Below, piece by piece: positions 34,637 to 46,643 of a DNA stretch of 64,000 nucleotides; the stretch's first letter is position 1; each line of letters begins with the position of its first letter. The notes beneath the pieces were generated by a model. It ran no database searches. It worked only from the letters and a program-made list of their open reading frames with translations, and was not told where the DNA came from. The stretch lies in assembly GCA_028386065.3 (NCBI GenBank), contig JAKUCV010006687.1, positions 151,881-215,880 of the forward strand, in the 5' to 3' direction. The position numbers were made by a program, and so were the translations under genes. The stretch comes from Turnera subulata (lineage: Eukaryota; Streptophyta; Magnoliopsida; Malpighiales; Passifloraceae).

Positions 34637-36355
34637 CTAAAAGCTTGGATGGCCGAAAAACAAGACGCCGATAGGGCTCTTCGCTCTCCAACGAACACCA
34701 ATTCTACGGCCCAACAGAGAAGACAAAGACACTTCCCTGGCCCGACAGTAAACTACTGCCTGGTGTATGGACAACCAATCCATGCATAAGATAACGTCAA
34801 ACTCTCCCAAGTCCATAACAGCAAGATCAAAAGGAAAACTCTCACTATCATACTCTATCGATACATCTCTACAAACCCGATCAACAACTACTATATCACC
34901 TGTGGGTAAACGGACTCTCAGGGGTCTACTAAGGTTATCATCTTCTATATTATAGGTGGTCATGAGTGCACGTGATACAAAAGAGTGTGTTGAGCCTGGA
35001 TCAACTAAAGCATGTGCATACTGACCAAAAACCATAAATGTACCTGCTATAACCTCTGGGGTATCAGCAGCCTCCTTCCGGGTGATGGCATAAACCCTAG
35101 GAGCTGCAGCAGACTGAGTCACACCCCCGCGGTTCGAAGCTCCAGAACCCCTACGACCACGCCCCTGCTGTCCGCCATCCCTGTTCGGACTAGAAGAAGC
35201 AGCACCACTGGCCACAGAACTCTGTACTGTATACTGGGAACCACTGCCACCACTATCCTTAATCCACTTGTAACATGCTGACTACTGGTGTCCCGGCCTA
35301 TTACAATACCAGCATGTACCCGAAAATCGTGCCGAGGAACCCCGTCCTTGAGTTCCAGACTGATAGGACCGTCCTCCCGAGGATCTGCCTGGTCCACCCT
35401 GATAGTTCTGCCTTCGGGACTTCTTCGACCCTCGGTAAGAAGAACCCTGTCCATCAGAATAATCTGTATCTCCGGCATCAGAATACTGCCTCTTCTATCC
35501 AGGAGCAGATGACTGCTTCCTCTGCTCGGCTGCTCGAGCCTCCTTCCCGATCAACTGAACTCTCTCAGCATCAAAAGCAGCCTCAGAAACAGCCTCCCAA
35601 GTCTTGTTCCTACCACCAGCCACTGGTGTCGCCAAATCAGTGCGTAGTGCACTAACAAACCGCTTGCACTTAGCCACCTTTTCGGGCAGAAACTCCTTGG
35701 CATAGGAGAAAAGAATATTGAACCGGATCCTGAATGCCGATACCGACTCATCTGGCCCCTACTTCACTTCCAGAAACTGCTTTTTCTGCCCCTCCAGAAA
35801 ACCAACAGTGAGGAACTCCTTGTAGAATTTCTCCTTGAAATCCTCCCAACGCATCTCCACCGGCCCCGGTAGGTTGGCCACAAGTTCCTGTCACCATGTC
35901 AATGCATAACCCATGAACTTGTGTGCCGCAAATCGAGCCATGTGCTCAGGTGCACAAGTGAACTTCTCCAGAACATTCTCCACCTAGCGGAACCAATCAT
36001 CAAACTACTTGGCTTCGCCCTCCTCACCAGAGAATTCCTTATCTGCTGACTTATCCATATGCTTATATCCACTCTCCATACCACCTGTCGCAGCAGGTGC
36101 TACCAGTTGGCCACCCTGTTGCTGCTGCTGAAACTACTGGAACTGTTACCACTGCAAGAAAGCCTGATACTGCTGGAATGCTGGGTCCACAGCAGGTGGT
36201 ACGGGTGACACTACATTCTGTTCTCCTCCACCTGCAGCATTATTCCCTGTTGCATTACTGTTCCCCTGTCCAATGGGAACCTGCATCACCAACACATTGT
36301 CGAAGACATGAGTAGCGGCGTCATCCTCAACATTGTGTTGCCCCTAGCGATCCAT
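34637..36355 (-). pseudogene. Chromovirus gag and protease (broken)
   Basis: The gag frame starts at the ATG at 36355 and is hit by a stop already at codon 4, then by several more. Between stops it shows a capsid part (MARFAAHKFMGYAL, MRWEDFKEKFYKEFL, ESVSAFRIRFNILF), a region AKCKRFVSALRTDLATP and a CWYCNRPGH zinc knuckle (near 35290). In the same frame the protease follows with ALVDPGSTHSFVS (about 35005-35045), the DxG form common in this lineage, and GEFDVILCMDWLS. The frame is lost near 34700 before RT. The stops mostly look like CAG/TGG to TAG changes. Confidence 0.85.
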
Positions 36356-36482
36356 ATCAACACCTATATGAATGCAAATGGGTCAAAAACACTTTTAAAG
36401 TTATAAATCCGAAAACAGGCTTAAACACAGAAATCACTTTGAAAGCAGAGTTTAAAACACTTTGAAAACCAAGGATCTGAAG

Positions 36483-36497
36483 CCTGCTCCGCTACTA
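36483..36497 (-). other. Primer-binding site of the chromovirus
   Basis: The minus strand reads TAGTAGCGGAGCAGG, a few bases after the 5' LTR end. It resembles the initiator-Met tRNA site TGGTATCAGAGCAGG, with the second base changed G to A. The LARD has TGGTAGCGGAGCAGG at the equivalent place. Confidence 0.75.
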
Positions 36498-36500
36498 AGC

Positions 36501-37216
36501 TGAAACACCCATATCCCAATTTTACAAATAAAACACTTAAACAAGAGGAATTTTACCAAAATGCCCCTGAAACCCAGAACACGAAAACCAATACCAAAAC
36601 ATTATCTGAAAATCTTAGTAAACCGAGATGTCATAAAGAACAAGTGTAAACCGGCTTATCAAGCCATAAATCAACCCGACAACCAGCCGAAACATCATCA
36701 GGTATCAAATCCCGGCAACCCGCCAATAATGTAATCAAAATCAAGAATGAAATCTCTACAAAATCCAATGCAGCGGAAGAATAAGACAAAGTAAAACAAG
36801 AGAAGAAAAATGATATGCATGTCGACTCTATGGATCAAATCGGGAGAAGAAGCACAGCTACCTGCTGGGATATCCACGTCCGTACTCCGGAATGGAAGAG
36901 AGAGACAACACGCTAACTAAGAGTATGAAAAACAACGGTGGCGATTATCTGAGTCTCCTACTCAGTGAGCAGTATAAATCTACTTATGTAGGTGTGCAAA
37001 GCAAGCTCGAAAGGAGAGTAGAGAAACAAGCACAAGAATGCAAACATGCCAACACATAACAGTAGACCGTATATTTTACATCAGTTTGTGTGTCATTTAT
37101 ATTATTATATTAATTATTCAGGGCCCCTTACTGTGTGCGTCGAGTTCGGTCCTGTCACATGAGATAACCAGGGCGTAAGCCCAATATAACCAGGCATATA
37201 GCCCAAATATAACCAT

Positions 37217-37252
<36 letters not shown>

Positions 37253-39572
37253 AGAAAGGTATAAAGGGGGAGGTAGAAGGAGGGAGGTAGAACCAGTCAT
37301 TATAGACCCATATGCTAAACCGCATATACAATGCTATCCCGCATGCAAACCCGAGGGGTATCACTTCCCGCTCGAACCAACCGGTCATCAGCACACAGTA
37401 GAATATCTTTTATATTTTAACATTCTTATTCATACTTAAGAGTTCATGTGTGCCAAAGAGTTAAGATTTATCAGGATTGTTTGAATTATTCATTAAATCA
37501 ACATCCGGGTTTCCAACCCACATCACATCACACAGTTCACCCAAAATCATATCATATGTTATATCCCATAACAGTTAAGCAAGACACGCTTGTCCAACAA
37601 ATAGCAATACACAGGCACAAAATACAGATCATGGCATGTTAGCAAACAAGGCATGCATCTCAGATAAACCAATCTAACAAGTACATGCATACAAACATAA
37701 AAAGACTTATAAAGTCACCTCAACGACGATTATTCTGTGGAGCTTTCCCCAAGACAGATCCTCCAGCTCCCGAGGTATTACCCATGCCTGAATACCGGCA
37801 CACACAATAATTACAAAACATTTATAACAAACCGTGCATGCATGATACTTATATGCTCAACTGAGTGAAACCTGTCCCAAACTACCCGGTTATGTAATTT
37901 CAGGGTCTAAGCCCAAAAGGGTATATCTCCTCACCAAAACTCCAAAAGTTTGGGACCTAAGGTTTACCGAGCTTAAGCCCATCTAAGTCCAAAAAAATTT
38001 CTCGGGCCTAAGGCCCACTTCCTTAAGTCCACAATAAGCCAACAATATGAATTTGGGCTTAGAGCCCATTCTTTAAAGTCACTATCTAACCAGTTATGCC
38101 ATTGGGCCTCAAGCCCATATCTTAAGGTCCATCAAAGTCTCAAGGTCTTTAAAGTTAGTTAGTTGGGCCTAGGCCCGGTTTTTCCGAAATACCGTTCTAA
38201 GGTCATTCCCGAGCCCAAATGTTCCCGGCCTATGGCTCTACCCGTGTTGGTAAATTTTCGACCACACACTCTCACACCCCCACACACGGTTTCCACTAAC
38301 CCGGTATTCCCGATATATGAAAGTACTTGTTTAATAATACATGCCATGAGTGAGAGTGAAACATAACAAAAGAGATACCCTCAACTCGGAAATATTCTGC
38401 CTTGTCGGAACAAAACCCGAGCCCTCGCCGAAAAATTCCCGAGCTCGCCGGATTCCGGCAACTCACCGGAAAACACCCAAAGCCACCAGAACAACAACAC
38501 AAAAACTGCCACAGCCCAAAAGAGAACCAATTCAGCCAACAACCATCACAAAAGAGAATTGAAAGGAAACAGGGAGGTTGCATCCTTACCCGAAGAACAA
38601 CTCAAACTGCCCAGAATCCGTCCACCACCAAAACCCGAGCCGTGAAGCACCTCTGCCCGGAGAAGAGACTTGCGAACACCAGTTCTGCGCAGCCACACAA
38701 CCCGCAGCAACCCTGCCAGCAAGCGTTCCCGCTGAGCAGCAACAACCTCCAACCAACACCACAACGACCCGCCGCCCAAACTCCACCAGTCTGCCATAAA
38801 ACACCGAACAACGCAACACACACACACATCGACTTCAGGTCATGGAGGTGTAAGGAAGAAAAAGAGAAGAGAAGAGGAGCAGGGCCTACTACGGTGCGGT
38901 GACTCAAATCTAACCCGAAACGCGCGTGCAAACCAAAGCCCCCGGCCTTCGTCACAGCTCCTCCGCGAGCAACTCTTCTCCTGCACAGGTACGGGGCGGC
39001 GACGGCACAAAAAGAAAAGGACGAGATGATGGAGGTGTTGACGGTTGTGAGCGAGAGGAAAACAAAAGAAAGAAAAGAAGTTAAAAGAGAGAGGGAAATC
39101 AGAGTAGGGTAACGATTTGGGGAGAGGACTTGTAGAAGAGGAGAAGAGAAAGAGGGAGAGAGAGAGAGTGAGGCGCCGTCGGTGTGGAGAGGAGAAAGAA
39201 AAAAGAAAGGAGAAGGGAAAAGAAAGAAAGGAAGAGAAGGGTTAGGGTTTTGACCCGCCTGGCCAAAACGACGTCGTTTCGTTTTGGCTAGGCGCGGTCA
39301 ACCCGCCCTAGCTGGTCAACGTTTCTTTTTTTTTCCTCTTAAATCAAAACTACGTAGTTTTGATTCGAACTACGACAAACCCCGTTTCTCCCCGAAACAG
39401 GTTCTCAAACCCGACGAGTCTCGAACACCCTTTAACACCAACTTAAAATTAACATTTCCAAGGGAAATAATTTATTTCCATAACCAAAAATTCGGAAATT
39501 CCTCGAGGGTAAAATTGGAATAAAAATTTTGAAAATTCTATAAATTAAATTATGAAAATCCGGGGCGTTACA
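36501..39572 (-). repeat. 5' LTR of the chromovirus
   Basis: The LTR is 3072 bp long and matches 28527-31620 throughout. It includes a GA microsatellite (about 37217-37240), the GGGC/GCCC series (37985-38180) and the ACGT palindromes near 39268 and 39350. The ORFs inside it mirror those in the other LTR and are not genes. Confidence 0.93.
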
Positions 39573-39652
39573 TTATAGACTAAGGACGAAACAACGTAAG
39601 ACAAGAACAACCAAATTTGAATGATTAATGTGTGTGGTGCGTGCTATGGGTT

Positions 39653-39856
39653 GGAGCATCTCATGCTCCGCTTCGGGAATCATCGCATCCCGAAGGTCTC
39701 TGGGAATCTTCTCACCCAGATTCTCAAGAATCATCTCATCTTGAGGTTTGAGGGACTGACCCTCGGTTTATGGGAATCATCTCATCCCATATTCTCGGGA
39801 ATCATCTCTTCCCGAGGTGATAGAATCATCTCATCTATCAGGTCATTGGCCTGACC
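39653..39856 (-). repeat. Array of hairpins with constant loop and covarying stems
   Basis: Consecutive perfect inverted repeats are GGAGCAT/ATGCTCC (39653-39669), CTTCGGGA/TCCCGAAG (39671-39695), TCTGGG/CCCAGA (39699-39720), CTCAAGA/TCTTGAG (39723-39745), GAGGG/CCCTC (39750-39764), TATGGGA/TCCCATA (39769-39791), CTCGGGA/TCCCGAG (39794-39816), TGATAGA/TCTATCA (39818-39840) and GGTCA/TGACC (39841-39856). Three have the identical 9-nt loop ATCATCTCA. Three more carry close variants (ATCATCGCA, ATCATCTCT and the 10-nt AATCTTCTCA). After removing the chromovirus the array lies about 110 bp upstream of the PPT/3' LTR. Confidence 0.93.
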
Positions 39857-39873
39857 ATCTTAGTCTGGGTGCT

Positions 39874-40282
39874 ACCTCATGCCGAGGTTTGTGAACTTCA
39901 TCCTATGTCTACCTCATGCCGAGGTTCATTTCATGTCTGGGTGCTACCTCATGCCGAGGTTTGTGAACTTCATCCTATGTCTAGGTGTTACCTCATGCCA
40001 AGGTTTGTGCATTTCAACTTGGGTGTTACCTCATGCCGAGGTTTGTGCATTTTACCTTATGTCCACCTCATGTCGAGGTTCATCCCGTGTCTGGGTGCTA
40101 CCTCATGCCGAGGTTTGTGCATTTCATCTTGTGTCCACCTCATGCCGAGGTTCATCTCATGTCTGAGTTGTTACCTCATGATGAGGTTCATCTTAAGTTT
40201 GGTCATTACCTCATGCTGAGGTTTGTATCTGGATGTCACCTCATGCCGAGGTTTGTGTCTAGGCATTACCTCATGCCGAGGT
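39874..40282 (-). repeat. Twelve-copy ACCTC-ATGCC-GAGGT dyad array
   Basis: Copies start at 39874, 39911, 39946, 39990, 40028, 40065, 40100, 40137, 40173, 40208, 40238 and 40268, spaced 30-44 bp. Arms ACCTC and GAGGT are complementary. The five-base centre is mostly ATGCC, with ATGTC, ATGAT and ATGCT variants. Only one copy (39990) breaks an arm. Intervening words (GTTTGTGCATTTCATC, TTCATC) are less conserved. Confidence 0.93.
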
Positions 40283-40418
40283 TCTTGAATACCCGGTGTT
40301 CGGTTTTTGTTTGGCCTCCTCATCTCACCGTTTGCAGCTTCTGATCTGTTTGTCTCAAGATCAGCTCATCTTCAAGGTTTGCAGGGGCTGGACGCCTGGC
40401 TTGCTATTCTCTTATGTC

Positions 40419-40870
40419 TAGACACCTGGGTCTGGGTTACTTATGGCTAGGTTCTTTTTCTTTCTGATTGTACTCATGTCTAGTTTTGTTTCTAGTCCTA
40501 CTCATGTCTGGATGCTTGGGTCCAGTTCTCCTATGGCTAGGTTCTTATCCTTGCGGGTTCTATTTGTGTCTTGGACGCCTAGGTCCAGGTACTTCACTTC
40601 TCTCCATCTTTCCTTTGGTCAGGTTTACTCAATTGTGGTCTTTTCAGGGCTGGGCTCTGGTTTCACTCAGGATTGGATGCTTGGGTCCAGGTATCTCACT
40701 CCTCTCTTCTTAAGGTTTACAAAGGTCGGGCATTGGTCGGGCGTTGCTTTGGCTGGTTCTCTAGAATATTCCCTATGGTCAAGGTTTGCAAAGGCCAGGC
40801 TTTGGCTTTGTGATCGGGTTCTAGACTCTTTCTTCGGTTTTGTTCTTGTTTGGACGCCTGGGCCCAGATA
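40419..40870 (-). repeat. TGGAC-N6-GTCCA dyad family
   Basis: Inverted repeats with a GCCTGG-like centre recur: AGAC-ACCTGG-GTCT near 40421, CTGGA...TCCAG near 40508, TGGAC-GCCTAG-GTCCA near 40573, TGGA...TCCA near 40674 and TGGACGCCTGGGCCCA near 40852. Arms differ between copies but mostly stay complementary. Copies are spaced about 65-180 bp and are less regular than the two arrays beside them. Confidence 0.65.
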
Positions 40871-43800
40871 TCTCACTTTGCTCCCAAAGGTCGGGCTTTG
40901 GCTTTTAACTGGGCTAGACCAGGTTGGTTTAGGTTCAGGTCGGATGTGTGTCTGGGTCCTTCAGCATTGTCTCACAGGTTTCCTCATGGCCAGGTCGACT
41001 AAGTCCTCTCACTTCTCGGGTTTATCTCACAAGCTTGGCGTTGTCCTATGGGTTGGTTACCTGGACCCTATACTCATGATGGGGTATCACTCCTGGTTCG
41101 GTTCTCTCAGCATACGGTGTCACCTCACAATTGGAATGCCTGGATCCCGTGCCCTTTGGTCACCTAGTTAGATGTGCCGTGTCCCTTGAGACATACAGAC
41201 TAAAAGTGGGTGGATGCCCCCAGTATCTCATCATGGTTCTAGAGGATGTGGCTTAGTGTGCAAACATATGTGATCTTCATCTTTTCAGCCTTAGTCAAAT
41301 GAATGAGCCCGCCATGCCCCTTGGAAATCAATCAAAATGGGATAGCATGCCCCTTGCCCCTTTGTACCAGAATTAGGTCTTACAACTCATTAAGAATGCC
41401 CAACAACAATTATGACCATGAAAAGCTGGGCCCGCCGTGCCTTTAGACATATTGCTTGTTTTCGACTCGGGACACGTCATACCATTACATATTGACTTTG
41501 AATCATAAAATCGAGTTGTCTCATCGGGACATTCCATGCCCATCACTTACAAATCAATTTCGTAACATAGGCATAGCCTATCCCATCCCTAAGTCAATCA
41601 TTCAAGTAGAGTTAGGATATGTCATGTCCACAACCATTAATCGGATTTTATGGTATGGGCACTCTCAGCCTTTCTCAAATTCGAATTAAAAAACCTGGTC
41701 CTTATAACTCTTGGAGAATGCCCAAAGCACAGACTAATTCTGGGCACATGTCATACCACTACACTTTGACTCCGAAAATCATTAGTTCAAAAGTCATCTT
41801 GGGGCACCTCATGCCCATACTCACAAATCAACTTCATGGTATATGGCATGATCTATCCTCGGTGCATAAATCCATCGTGACTCAAGCTTAGCAAAGATTA
41901 GGGCGTGACGTGCCCCTTTGAAAAATGACATGCCCTTTTGACTTAACGAGATCATCAAATCCAAGGCATGACATGCCCTTTTTTACAAGAAGATCAACTC
42001 GATAAAAACCCATCAAAGCTTAAAGCACAACATCTCCTTGCGTAAGTGAATTCAATGACTCAACAGACCAAAAATTAGTGTAAAATTAGCTTGACCAAAA
42101 ATCGGGGTATGACGTGCCCCTAAAGTCTACAGGTGATCATAGGGCGTATATCTCGGGTGTGGGCACGACATGCCAGTCATTCTTCAAGACAAAGTCATCG
42201 AAAGATTAGGACATTCCATGCCCCTTCAGTTATCAACCCTAGGAAGTGTCAGTCTATATCAAGTGATGAATTTATGGCATTGTCACTTTCATTGATCATT
42301 TATTTCCAGCCAAATGTACCTTGTCAAGGAATCCATGATCCATGTGTGAGTGCATGAGCATGTCTAAAATGTGTCGTCTTCCTAGTGCATGGGGATTCCC
42401 CTAGTTTCTATATGTTTGTTGGTGCGCCAATGCTTCCGTTTGAATGTAAATGCCCCCTAGTTCTATAATGTCGTGTTTGCCTCTTGAATGCAAGTGCTTT
42501 CTACCTCTACATGAATGTATGCGCCTGAGACATGTCCTTCCCCTTTTCTTTTTGAATGCAAGTGCTCCATGATGTGTTTGTTCCTGAAGTGTAAGTTCTA
42601 TCTATTTTCACGTGTATGGATGCAAGTGTGACCTTATTCTTACTTGTGTTTAGACACAAATGTCCCTAATATGATGCATGAGCATTGAAAACCATTCGAG
42701 CGAAGGTCTAAGTTAAGCAGCTTGAGGAAAACTGAGTTATCCCATAAAAAACCTTCAAAGCTTTAGAGAAAAGGATTCCCAATGACTATGGACTCAATCA
42801 CTTCAAATTCTAATTAGGACCTTAGAGATGAGTATTTCCCGTTGGAAAGTTTTAAAAGGATGGATTATCCAATTAAGACCAAGTGGATGGATAAACGGAT
42901 ATCCCTTCGAAAACAAGTGGAGGCCATGTGCCCAGCTGCTTCTACACCCTTTTTGTTTAAACAGAGTGGTCTATCTTCGATGAGAAATCCTTGCTTTGAG
43001 GATTGTCAAAGAAAGGTGATCTAGCATATGGATGCCTCTTTGTTGTCATTGACTACTACTCCATTTTCATTTTGGCCTTAACTTTTGCCTAGGCCGCCCT
43101 CTCGGGTTTTCAACCTAGCGGACTCTCTTTTTTCTTTCCCCACTTTTTTTGTTTGTTTGTGGGAGTAGCAAACATAGACACGAAATAGTGAGATCATGAA
43201 GTTTAGTCATGATCAAGAGCACTCGGGATGGGTATGCTTGGTTGACCAATAAGGAGGTAGCATATCAACTTTAAAGAGAGGGATCAAGAATTACATGTCT
43301 GAGGGATCATTGGAGAGATGTGCCTTACAATGACCGGATTCAAAATAAGTTTCTAGAGAGAGACGGACTTGATCAACATCTACAACTTCATGAGCCCAAA
43401 CTAGTGTCCGAGTGAAGGGGACTTATGACTACAAGAGAGGCCTGACTACAATCAACAGTGTGGCATGCGTATCTAGCAATGACCCTAATCTTTCCATTGA
43501 ATCAATCTGGGAACCAACAATAGACCGAGCCCGTTGCTGGATTACCTACGTATCTGTGGATGTGGTGTTAAGTTTAAGATGAAGGTGTTTTGTGGAAGGT
43601 CAAAGATGATGGTTGTTTTTGCGGAAGGTCAAAGATGATGGGTATTTAGTAGAATTTTCTTCGTGGAAGGCTAAAAGTAGCTGGCGAACACTTGTCTTCT
43701 TCATTACAATTTCTTCTTCCCAATTTTATGAAATGAATCATTCAAGTACTAAGGGTCACTTTCCTTGCCTCGTTTCTTTTTTCGATTTTCTTTCTTTTTC

Positions 43801-46625
43801 TCTTTTTTTTCTTTCTTTTTTTTTTCAGAGGAGAGTGACCCATTCTGAACAAGTGCAATTGTTTAGGGCTCTTTTGGAAGCGAGATTTCTTCATTGGGAA
43901 ACAACTCTTTTAGACAAGCGTTCAAGGTAGATGTGATGAGGACAACATGGATGATAGGTGTCCAAAGGTCAAATCAGGTAAGTGTTTGAAGATCAAGCAT
44001 GGGTAGGTGTTTGGAAATCGGTGTAGGTAAGGTTGGATTACATCCTCAGAATTAGGTCTTCGTAGTTCGTTTTTATGGCCCCATAGATTGGTCCAATGGA
44101 ATGTCATGAAGTCATGCACAGCTTGCCCCATATACACAAAAAATAAGGAAATTAAAGTCTTATTCCTTTTGTGAAAAAATTACAGAAGAAATGATGACCC
44201 TGTTGATTACTGGACATAGAATTTAACCATTGCTCCCCTTTTGACTTGACTAAACCTCTAGACTCTAAAGAGCAACTATATGTCTCTCCCTATTCTTGGT
44301 CATCGTCCTACCCATGCTTAACAATTTGGCCCGTGGTCTCTACTCAATTTCCCCCCCACACTTGTAGTTCTCATCTACCCCTACTGCTATTGAGTGGTCC
44401 TTTGGAATGCATCACTCCCATTGCCTCATTTCATTGCCCCCATGCTAGCACTGCCTTGTCATTGCTCCCATCATCCCTCTCATTATCATATCCTATTATC
44501 ATCCCGGTTTCTTGGCATCCCAACTCAGCATTGGAATTTGACAGCTCAACTTGGCTTGACAGTTTGATCCCTCATAATATGGCTCTTCTCTCAGCTTTCC
44601 ACCTCGGCTTGTCAACCCGGTCCACAGGTAAAAGTCGGGGCAAGATCCGATCAGGTCATCTCATTTTACCTCTCCTGGTGGATATTGGGGCTCACATCTC
44701 CTTTCACGAGAAGGCCCGGTGACAATGTCTCCACTCAATACCCCAACTTGGCTCTTCGGTTCGACTTGTTAGCTCGGTCCCTCATCACATGGTTCTTCTC
44801 TCAGCTCCCTGCCTTGGCCCATCCACTTGGTTCATAAATAAAACTAGGTCAACATCTCCATCCTTGAATAAGGTCCAATCGGGTCACCCTATCTCACCTT
44901 TCCTACGGTAAATATTGGGGCTTACATCTCCTTTCATAAGAAGGCCCAAATATCAACTCTCCCGATTCCTCGTCCCCTCACCATTTCCCAACTTATCTCA
45001 TTTTTTCACTGTGCTCTTTTTCCATGCCTCTCCCCGAAACTGAGATTCACATTCCTTCCCATGAGAAGGGCCCCCGTAGTTCATCCTAGCCCGTGTACTC
45101 AACCCTCATCAGCTTGGCTCAGCTTTGCATCCCGGTCCCCTGGCTTCCTAACTTGGCACATCGATTTGACAACTCGGCTTGGTTGCCCTACTAGGTTTCT
45201 CAATTGAATCCATCAATCTTGGCTCAACGGCTTGGCTTGCCAACTTGGTTTATTAGTTCGGCTCCTCGACTTGGCTTATCAACCTCGTTCATCAACTCAG
45301 CTTCTCATTACGGCACATCAACCCGGTTCATCAACTCAGCTTCTCATTATGGCTCATCGACCAGGTTTGCGAATAAGAATCAGGGCTTACATCTTCTTTG
45401 GGATAATACCCAGACTTGCTTCTTTCCTCACATGAAAGCCCAACTAGGTCATCTCATCTCACTTCTTCAGCCATAAATATTGGGGCTTACATCTCCTCTC
45501 AAGCGAAGGCCCAAAGTCGCCTTGGTGTCTCAAGTTGATGCGTCGCCGCTGTCTTTGCCTTCTTTCCACCTTCTGCCTTAGGATACCTCCGTCACTTCCA
45601 ATGTCTTCACCATCCCCCGTCTACTGAGATTCGCTGCCTTGTGACATATTCCTCATCCCTAATATCTTCCCCATCTCCCTTCCAACTAAGGCACTACCCA
45701 CCCCTGGTGTCTTAAGTGTTCAATTCTAATGATAGAGTTCATGGTCATCAGGGATCCTAGACTCAAGCTCCGTTTTCATTCAAGATGTTCGAAAATAGTG
45801 GGAAAATCGTGATGGGATATACTCACAAAACATGTTTCGTTATTCTTATAAAATATATATCTCATGAAGACTCAGGTTCAAAACGGTTGGACATCGAAAG
45901 TTGGGACATCTTAGCTCGAATTTCGTTTTTTTTTGTGCTTTAAACTAAGAATTCCCAAAGACAAGGTGGACCGACTGAACATATGTGTCAACTGGGAAAC
46001 AACATAAAAAATCTAATATCAGCTTAAGCATGTGTACTTACTTCCAAAGGGTTCCTTTATTAGACTCATTAACCCAAATCACGCAATATAACACCCTACA
46101 CAGAGTTTGCACGGCGGTCTCGCTAGTCGGTTAGCGGGCAGGGTCAAGGGGCAACATCCCCTTTGATAGCCATGGATGATCACCTTCCTTATCTCCTTCC
46201 TCAAACCCCATGTGTGCATAGTTTCGGGTCCCAAAATAACAAGATATATCACGTATGTACAGAACACAGCAAGATTCACACAAATGCAAATACCACTTAT
46301 TGATTCATAACGCATGAGATGCTCAGGGTATGCAGCTGGTTGGGGGCCAAAAGACTGGCGCTAGGGAATAGGTTGACCTACTCACATGTGATAACGGATA
46401 TCGCGTGAGGTTCGAGGCCAGTTAATCCCCATCATTGCTAAGCATCGAGAAACGGGTTCATGCAAGCCACCATCACTCAAAGAAAGTATGTGGTGGACTT
46501 GGCTTCCCTCGCCCTCTTATGGTAAAGGCTTCACATAAATCATCATGAATGCAGGGCAGTTATGATGACAAATCAAAAGGCACACAAAGCTTTATGATCG
46601 CACAAGATCTCTTAAGCCCACTACT

Positions 46626-46643
46626 TTCCCAGCGGAGTCGCCA
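46626..46643 (-). other. Primer-binding site of the Tat-like element
   Basis: The minus strand reads TGGCGACTCCGCTGGGAA, two bases after the LTR end. It fits the TGGCGACTCC... primer site of Tat/Ogre elements (tRNA-Arg type, from memory). Confidence 0.75.

Larger units (their letters stand above)
28527..39572 (-). mobile_element. Tekay/Del-like chromovirus (Ty3/gypsy)
   Basis: A complete 11.0-kb structure on the minus strand: 5' LTR (36501-39572), PBS (36483-36497), gag, protease, RT, RNase H, integrase, chromodomain, PPT and 3' LTR (28527-31620). Perfect TTATA duplications flank it (28522-28526 and 39573-39577). LTRs over 3 kb starting TGTAACGCCCCGG, the integrase followed by a chromodomain, and the order of domains fit Tekay/Del. 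Many nonsense codons and several frameshifts make it inactive. Confidence 0.92.
39573..46625 (-). other. Non-coding internal region of the Tat-like element
   Basis: Seven kilobases with no gag-pol similarity in any frame. From the 3' LTR side it holds the three dyad arrays (39653-40870), a diverged repeat of about 280 bp (41465-41600 against 41745-41880), many CATGCCCCTT-type words (41190-42250), and unremarkable sequence at 42300-44200. It also has scattered copies of an AAATATTGGGGCTTACATCT block (near 44681, 44911, 45476) and a 39-bp direct repeat at 45290-45367. The region 45700-46625 next to the PBS shows nothing recognisable. The longest plus-strand frame (40443-41171) overlaps repeats and has no family resemblance. 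Confidence 0.75.

Noticed and set aside
39874..40282. Possible CRISPR array or satellite at the ACCTC/GAGGT repeats
   Set aside because: The conserved core is only 15 bp and the spacers are related to each other; only twelve units, so reported as a retroelement tandem dyad array.
40443..41171. Plus-strand open frame of 242 codons in the Tat interior
   Set aside because: It overlaps the dyad repeats, has no family resemblance, and runs opposite to the element; repeat-derived open frame.
44246..44722. Ser/Leu-rich plus-strand frame of 158 codons
   Set aside because: C/T-rich non-coding Tat interior, no start context or homology; stops in the diverged repeats nearby.
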